Positions 57,186 to 64,000 of a DNA stretch of 64,000 bases are shown here, one piece after another. The position numbers and the translations under genes were made by a program. Location: contig CAVNZM010000001.1 of assembly GCA_963693365.1 (NCBI GenBank), positions 5,270,001 through 5,334,000 of the forward strand, read 5' to 3'. The DNA is from Amoebidium appalachense. Taxonomy: Eukaryota > Ichthyosporea. The notes below the pieces were generated by a model. It was not told where the DNA came from. It was given only the letters and a program-made list of their open reading frames with translations, and searched no databases. Every line of letters starts with the position of its first letter. Within the stretch, counting starts at the first letter, position 1.

Positions 57186-57536
57186 CCCCCCCCCCCCCCC
57201 TCCCCCTCTTTTTTTCTGTTTTTATGTTTTCCTTCCTCTTCTTTTTTTGTGCGGATGCATGCCTTTCCACTTGTGTGCCTAAGTGCCTGCGTGTTCGTGT
57301 GCTTGTGTCTTTATGTAGCATGCATGTGTGCCTTAAAACATCCTGGACGAGGCAAAGGGTGGGTGGGTGGGTACACTTTCAAGTAGGTGTGTGCCGTGTG
57401 TGTGTGTGTGTGCGTGTGTGTATGTGTGTGTGTGTGTGTGACACTGTGTGTGTGTGTGTGTGTCACAGTGCGTGTGTGTGTGCGTGTGTCTGTGTGCGCG
57501 TGCGGGTGTGGGTGGATGGGTGGGTGAAGGCGGGGT

Positions 57537-57735
57537 TTGAATGCGTCAAAAAGTACGAAGTACACAAGAACAAACGGATAACACGATGCAGAATGCAAGC
57601 CATACATAAAGAGTATGCATAATAAGCAGAGCCCATCCTCAGGGGGGGCCCACGTCATCCACAGTACCCGAGTTTCGACCTATTCACCTCGTTAACGAAA
57701 CCCAACTCAGATACTGTGAAGGCGGCAGGGGGGGG
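57537..57735 (+). repeat. dispersed repeat family, fullest copy
   Basis: It begins TTTGAATGCGTCAAAAAGTA, passes through ACACGATGCAGAATGCAAGC and the core AAGCAGAGCCCATCCTCAGG, then GCCCACGTCATCCACAGTAC and GAGTTTCGACC, ending at a poly(G) tract at 57729. It serves as the reference copy for the family. Confidence 0.8.
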
Positions 57736-57901
57736 GGGGGGGGGGGATGTATGTGTTAGAGGGTTGGATATATGGCGGAGACAACAAAGAGCAACTGCAA
57801 AAACGTCACAAAAATGAGGGGGGAAGGGGGGAGTATGGGGGGTAGGTAGGCAGGTAGGTAGTGGGCCAAACACACACACACTCATCATATTTGGAGTGTT
57901 A

Positions 57902-57907
57902 TTTATT
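57902..57907 (-). terminator. polyadenylation signal AATAAA of the proteasome gene
   Basis: On the minus strand AATAAA occurs 16 bases after the TGA stop (57924-57926). It implies a very short 3' untranslated region, unlike the long flank of the SET gene. Confidence 0.7.
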
Positions 57908-57923
57908 TCATCATCCTGCAAGC

Positions 57924-58109
57924 TCAGGCCTTAAGTTTCTCGATCACCGCCTCGACCTGGTCCTTCGTATACACCCTGAAGCCCTCCTTGGTGACCACTG
58001 CCACCTCCACGTTTGTGTTTGTCACCTTCTCCTCCATCACCTGCTTGAGCGTGCCAAGGCCAAGCACCTCGGCCTCTTCCAGCGTCATGGACTGTACGTG
58101 TGTGTGTGT

Positions 58110-58154
<45 letters not shown>

Positions 58155-58328
58155 GGGGGGGGGGGGGGGAGTGCATATATCAGGGTGACAAGAGTTTTGT
58201 TTAGTACTGGGACCCATAAGTGTAATCCATCTCTTCCTGACAGCCCTCACCACGATCCTGATCCCCCCTTCCCACCCCCCACAACAATCCTTGCCCACCC
58301 GCCTGCCCGCTCGCAGAGCGCTTCCCGA

Positions 58329-58380
<52 letters not shown>

Positions 58381-58757
58381 CCCCCCCGGCCAAAAATCCC
58401 CAACCCCGCCTGCCCGCCCACTTGCGGGGCGCTTTTCCTTCCTCCTCCAGCGCCAGATCCCCTGCCTTTCCCATGCCCCGGTTTCAATTTGCACAAGGCT
58501 AATCTTTGTATCGTCACATAAATATCGTGGTACATGTGCCTGCATGCACTTGCCTGTGCAAGCCACACATTCACCTGCACCCGTTGTACCCTTGTGTGTA
58601 TCGTGTGGACAACTGCACAACCCTTTAAGCATGTGCCTCAACACAACGTGCATGCTTGTGCGAGTGTGTGTGTGCCTCTGCACATTTGCGCAACATGTGC
58701 CCCCTGTGTACCAACCCCCCCCCCCCCCCCTCCCCCCCCCTCCCCCCCTACCCTCCT

Positions 58758-58802
<45 letters not shown>

Positions 58803-59137
58803 CACACCCAACCATCCACCCAACCATCCACCCACCCACACAAACACACCTTGTGGTATGAGTCTTGCAGTGCTGTCTGTGCGCCCTCCGAGCCCGACCC
58901 AATTGCCTTTGCATCGTACGCAAAGAACGTGCCGGTAGGGTCTGTGTGGAACCTGCATGCACGTGTTAGCATCAGCAACCCCTATCTATGTACTAAGATG
59001 TGTGTGTGTGTGTGTTATGTGCGTGCGCACGCGCGAGCGTGAGAAGTAAGTGGGTGGATGGGTGATTGGGTGAGTGAGTGATTGAGCGAGAAAGAGAGGG
59101 AGGGAGGGAGGGAGAGAGAGACAGATGTAACAGAGGC

Positions 59138-59186
<49 letters not shown>

Positions 59187-59656
59187 TGTGTGTGTGTGTG
59201 TGTTTCGTGTGTGGCGTATCTAGGCAGGCGTGCATGCACACGTGTGTGTGCGTGCTCGTGTGCGTGTGCGTGTGCGTGCGCGAGTGAGTGAGCGTGCGTG
59301 CGTGTGTTCAGGTTAACTTACAGTTGGGGACCCTTCTCATCCACTCCAGCGATTAGAAGAGACACGCCGAACGGTCGGCTCTGCAAAGGGCAGCCACCAA
59401 ATGTTAAACCTACAGTCAAGTGATCCACCTCCACACTCATGCACCCCACACAGTTCTAACAAGGGGGGGGGGGGAGGGAGGGGAGGGGAGGGGGGGGGGA
59501 GGGGGGAGGGGGGGGGGGGGGGGGGGGGGGGGAGCTGCAAGGTTGGGAAAATGTCACCCTGGCCACATAAGATGTGATAGGGATAGTACGGGTAAATAGA
59601 AAGACACAGCAGTGTAGCTTCCAATAAAACAGAAACAGAATACATCCAACAAACAT

Positions 59657-59689
<33 letters not shown>

Positions 59690-60112
59690 ATACACCACCC
59701 GGGGGGGTCTGGCCTAGCCTGACCTCCCCTTCCCTGCCAAGCTCCCTCAAAGCACACAACAGACAATCTCCACATGTGCACGTACGCACGACAACACCAA
59801 CAGAAAAAAACCACTCAGAATCCATATAACCCCAGTTTCCATGCCCCCCTTGACGCCCACTTCACCCATTTCGAATGCAACTTCATTTGTACCTCAGCAC
59901 ACTTCCTGATAAAAAGGAGTGGTGTAGACACCAGAGCTAGTAACAGCAGTCAGATGTGGGAGGTTTAGAGTGCAGCAGACAAGCTGTAGCGCCCTTACTC
60001 TGTGTGGGTGCATAGTATACCTTTGTGCGCATGCATGTGCATTGTGTCTGTCAGTGCATCTACTCATGCACATGAGAGGTCGGGCAAACGGGGGGGTGAA
60101 AGGGAGGGGGGA

Positions 60113-60157
<45 letters not shown>

Positions 60158-60345
60158 CACCATGACCCTCTCCTCACCATCGTCGCCCTCGCCAAAGCGC
60201 AAAGCCAAGTCACAGACGGCTTGGGTGATGCTCTCAATCTTGATCTTCTCGTTGTACGTGAACCAATGGTTCTGAAGAAAAAATCGGGCACAAAGTTAAT
60301 ATATATACATAAAAAAGAAAAGACGGCCTAATCAACGAAAAGAAA

Positions 60346-60383
<38 letters not shown>

Positions 60384-60504
60384 ACTATCAAGAACCATAT
60401 GTGTTTAAGTCAACCCATCCCTTCCCCGGCCCCAAAACAAAATTAATAATAGAACTATGGACCCCCCCCCCCCCCCCCCCCCCTCTTAAACACACGCACA
60501 CGCG

Positions 60505-60544
<40 letters not shown>

Positions 60545-60645
60545 CTCTCTCTCTCTCTCTCTTGTGTGTGTGTGTGTGTGTGTGTGTCTGTCTCTTTCTC
60601 CCCTCCCTTCCCCCTTACGCACACACACACACACACACACGTGCC

Positions 60646-60735
<90 letters not shown>

Positions 60736-60835
60736 CACGCACACAACACAGAACACCATTTCAAACCCACGGCTGCACAAGCCCCTTCACAAGCCCCACA
60801 TGTTCTCTAGCTAGAAACACCCCCCCCCACCCCCT

Positions 60836-60874
<39 letters not shown>

Positions 60875-61285
60875 AAAAAACCCACCCCACCCCACCGGGC
60901 ACACGCACACATGACCAGAACACAGCATGCACATCATACATGTTGGCTGAGTATCACCTAGGCACACACAAGGTAGCTCCCCAATCACAGAAACTACGTG
61001 CACAAACACACAGAACAAGAACCGCAACATTCGATAAACATCATTAAAACACCCCTACGGAGGACGGACACAAAGGAAAAAATCAATTCCTGTCAGACTA
61101 AGTACTTTCCACGCAACAACTGTGCATTTTTCCAAACCACAACAATTTAAGATTTAAATCTAAATTTAAATCTTACCTGGGCCTCAACACGTGCGTGGTC
61201 GATCATTGTGCGTGCATCTGCAGTCAGGCCGCTCATGGCACAGCCCACGTGCGCATCCAACTCCACAATCTTGACAATGCTGTGC

Positions 61286-61351
<66 letters not shown>

Positions 61352-61887
61352 TGTGTGTGTGTGCGCGCGCGCGTGTGTGTGTTTGTGTGTGCGTGCGCGG
61401 TGCGTGTGCGAAGTATGTTGTGCGAGTTTAATGTGTAGGCTGTGGGTGTGTGTGTGAGCGCGCCAACGTGTGTAATGTGTGTGCGTGTGGGTATGTGGGT
61501 GTGGGTGGTTTTTTTTTTGTGTGTGTGTGTAGGGGGGGGGGGGGGGGATAAGTGTAAGTGTGTGTTTTCGCGCGCATGTGTGCGCGTGCGCACACAACGT
61601 GTGTGCCCGTGTGTGCCGTGTTTTTTTTTTTTTTTTTTTTTTTGTGTGTGTCTGTGTGTGTGTGCATATATGCATGTGACTCGTACGTGGCCCATACGCA
61701 CACGTGTGCGCACATGCTCACCTGCACGGACATATGTGTACGATTATGTTCAATGTGTGAGGGAATAAGGGGGGGGAAGAAGGGGAGGGGAGGGAGTTAT
61801 AGTGCAGCACACAGCAAGTCCTAGTTACACGGATAGCGTGATGCAAGCACAGTACCCAATGTAAACCCCTGTGTGTGTGTGTTGGGT

Positions 61888-61923
<36 letters not shown>

Positions 61924-62134
61924 TTCAAACTGGCAAGTGAAAGAGATACAACCGGAATGAACTCCGTGCAATGAGCATAAAAAAAAAAAAAAATGTAGTG
62001 TCAGATGTGCAAAAGTAAACAGTATGTTCACATCGTGCAATTGTAGGTTGTCTTGAAATCGATTTTGTGTGTGCATCTACACGCCCGTACACCTCTAAGC
62101 ACGACTGCACAGTCGAACATGTATGTGTGTTTGT

Positions 62135-62201
<67 letters not shown>

Positions 62202-62575
62202 ACGCGCGCGCGGGCGGGTGCGGGTGCCCCATGTGTGTTTCATGTGTGCGTGTGTGCGCTTGCCTTGGTGTGCGTGAGTGCGTGAGTGTGTATGTGTGTG
62301 TGTGTGTGCGCGCGCGCGCACGCGCGCGCGTGTGTGTGCACGTGCGCGCGCGTGTAAGTGTGTATGTGTACGTTGATGTGTACGTGTGCGAGTGCACGCT
62401 GTGTGAATGCGCGGTGCGGTTGTGTGTGCATGTGCACGTGCACATAGGCGCGTAAATGGCGTGCAAGGTCCAGCAGCACTCACCTGTCTGGGACCATGAG
62501 AGGGGAGGTTATTCTCTTCTCCACACACAGCACAACACCCTCTGACGTCTTGATGCCGATCGCTGTGGAGCCCAG
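57924..62575 (-). CDS. PSMA5: 20S proteasome subunit alpha-5
   Basis: Six exons in full phase agreement: 62575-62484, 61279-61177, 60271-60161, 59380-59322, 58952-58850 and 58091-57924 (stop TGA). The 211 visible residues match alpha-5 along their length: [146 protein letters not shown] and [10 protein letters not shown]. Alpha subunits form the outer rings of the 20S core and gate substrate entry. About 30 N-terminal residues (the gate helix region) are missing; the exon carrying them must lie beyond the right edge or in the repeat-rich DNA after 62576. The first visible exon starts at a clean GCATGCAG acceptor. Introns are filled by poly(G)/(C), (GT)n and (GA)n tracts. AATAAA follows the stop within 20 bases. 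Confidence 0.97.
58100..58380. repeat. (GT)n-poly(G) facing poly(C)50 in one proteasome intron
   Basis: (GT)n and poly(G) (58100-58168) next to the last exon, and poly(C) (58330-58379) farther into the same intron, are complementary. Poly(C) plus (CA)n also occur at 58710-58806 near the donor side. Confidence 0.9.
60457..60864. repeat. composite (CA)n/(CT)n/(GT)n and poly(C) tracts
   Basis: It contains poly(C), CG/CA, CT, GT, CA (about 45 units, 60648-60732) and poly(C)-poly(A) (60831-60880) within one proteasome intron. Confidence 0.9.
61288..61346. repeat. (GT)n microsatellite next to proteasome exon 61279-61177
   Basis: About 29 units. In gene sense it is a CA tract ending 9 bases before the exon. 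Further GT arrays occur at 62135-62200, and a G tract at 61885-61922, in the same intron. Confidence 0.95.
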
Positions 62576-63156
62576 CTGCATGCGGCAATCACGTATGAGA
62601 TTAGTGTATTTGCAGAGTGAGAAAGGGGGGAGGGAGGGGGAGGGGGGGGGGGGGGGGAGTGGAAATAAGGATGTATTACAAAGCAATGAGGGACACTCTT
62701 ACGGAGGAGGGGGGTGGGGGGGGGGGGGGGGGGGGGGGGGTTTGGTAGAAAGTGTTACAGGTTACAGAGCAATGAAAAACACACACATTGGACAACACAA
62801 TGCACACCTATGCAACCAAGAGCAGACACAAGGAATATGCATCAAAATAAGCAGATCCTCAGGAAAATCAGCGAAACAGGGGAAGAACGAAGGCGAGAGG
62901 GTGTGGGAGAAGGAGGGGGGGAGGGGGGATGTGGGTGTGCATGAGATGCATGGGAGAAGCCGAATATTTGAGTAAATGATTAGGATGTTACATCGAGTTC
63001 ATGTGCCCTGGAGAATGTAGATGTGTGTGTGTGCATGCGCGTGCGCACGTGAGTATGCATGTGTGGGAGGGAGGGCGTGGGAGGGACGGGTGAGATTGGA
63101 GCACGGGCACAGGGCGGGTGGGCGGTGGGGGGAGAAGGACGAGGGCCAAGGGGAGC

Positions 63157-63191
<35 letters not shown>

Positions 63192-64000
63192 GGGAGGATG
63201 GGAGGGTGGGAGTGTCTGTGTCGGTGTGCGCAGGCATGTGTGCAAGTAGTGTGTGTGTGTGTGTATGCGTGCGCGCGTGCAAATGTGTCTGTTTAGCAAC
63301 GCTTTTGTTTGTAAATCGGTGACTCCAAAGCAACAAACAGTTCCCCCTCCCTCCCTCCGAGCGCGTGTGTATGTGCCAACCATAGACTGTGCATGGGCAC
63401 ATACAGTACAGCACAAACACACACACACACATCTAAATTCTCCTCTCCCCCCCCCCCCCCCTCCCCTCCCTCCCCCCCCCCCCCCCCCCCCCCCCCCACC
63501 AAAAAGCCTTCTTCCCTCCTCCTCTCCCCTCTGCCCATCCTTCCCGCAGGCCACACGCAATAATACATCCAAACAACACGAGGGCGCCACCTTTCCTCAT
63601 CTCTTGTCTGCTTTCGGTGTTCGTCACCTACTGTGCATCGCCTCCCCCTTCTCCCCTCCCCCCCCCCACCACCACCACCTTGTCCCCCCCCCCCCCCCCC
63701 CAAAAAAAAAAAAAAAAAACTAACATAAACGTCAATCCCCCCCTAACATAAACGTCAATCCCCCCCCCCCCCCCCCCCTCCCCCCCCTTCCCCCCTCCCG
63801 GGAAGCATGTCTAATGTATGCTCCCAAGGTTTCACACACAGAAAATGGCAAAACAAAATGTCAAATAGCATAGTGTGCTACAATATACACACAGATGATG
63901 ATACTCACACATGTGCTAATGCGCAAAAAAAACATTTCAGGACAGCAAAAACCTCCCCAATTACAGGAATAGGGCTGAGGGGGGTATGAGGAAGGGAATT
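62576..64000. other. right-edge spacer or first intron of the proteasome gene
   Basis: It holds a dispersed repeat copy, poly(G) tracts (62642-62657, 62718-62740, 63161-63190), poly(C) tracts (63463-63497, 63690-63703, 63763-63778) and short unique pieces. The expected N-terminal exon of an alpha-5 subunit was looked for on the minus strand and not found. An 18-base duplication, TAACATAAACGTCAATCC, occurs in tandem at 63721-63760. Confidence 0.5.
62740..62856 (+). repeat. dispersed repeat family, diverged copy
   Basis: After a poly(G) run it shows GGACAACACAATGCACACC and GAATATGCATCAAAATAAGC followed by AGATCCTCAGG. The core has lost the GCCC-containing middle. It lies upstream of the first visible exon of the proteasome gene. 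Confidence 0.55.

Overview
The window looks like nuclear DNA of an intron-rich eukaryote, probably unicellular. All recognisable genes are split by GT-AG introns of about 0.1-1.4 kb. The introns and spacers are loaded with long poly(G)/poly(C), (GT)n/(CA)n and (CT)n/(GA)n tracts. There are no prokaryotic operons or Shine-Dalgarno sites. The mix of an alpha-5 proteasome subunit, an NRBF2-like MIT protein, a DEP protein and a PWE-motif tail resembling the GPR158/GPR179 type would suit a holozoan or other protist, but the lineage cannot be fixed from sequence alone. Most long open frames in the window are translations of simple repeats ([22 protein letters not shown]) and are not genes.

Layout. 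0.3-2.8 kb (-): NRBF2-like MIT protein, 3' end off the left edge. 3.8-3.9 kb (-): an orphan exon. 5.1-9.7 kb (+): a three-exon ARID / Cys-rich finger / pre-SET / SET / post-SET histone methyltransferase, divergent from the former across a spacer with a palindromic CRE. 12.1-19.1 kb (-): ten exons of a protein tail carrying nine PWE/PWD motifs. 22.4-23.8 kb (+): a small unrecognised four-exon gene. 24.4 kb: a MITE-like palindromic element. 27.1-32.2 kb (+): a DEP-domain protein. 33.1-33.6 kb: a second inverted-repeat structure. 36.7-45.5 kb (-): a 13-exon polytopic membrane protein of unknown family. 47.3-52.4 kb: a mobile-element cluster with a tyrosine-recombinase fragment, a decayed APE-type LINE on the minus strand and a head-to-head LINE with an uninterrupted RT on the plus strand. 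53.0-54.8 kb: an uneven duplication around a signal-peptide exon. 57.9-62.6 kb (-): proteasome subunit alpha-5, lacking only its N-terminal exon.

A dispersed repeat family occurs at least six times across the window. It is recognised by the core AAGCAGAGCCCATCCTCAGG, which commonly runs straight into poly(G). Exon models were built by hand from splice signals and codon-phase continuity; in the proteasome, PWE, membrane-protein, SET and DEP genes successive phases match at every listed junction. The genes form no evident shared pathway: chromatin, proteolysis, membrane/signalling and autophagy-type functions simply lie side by side.
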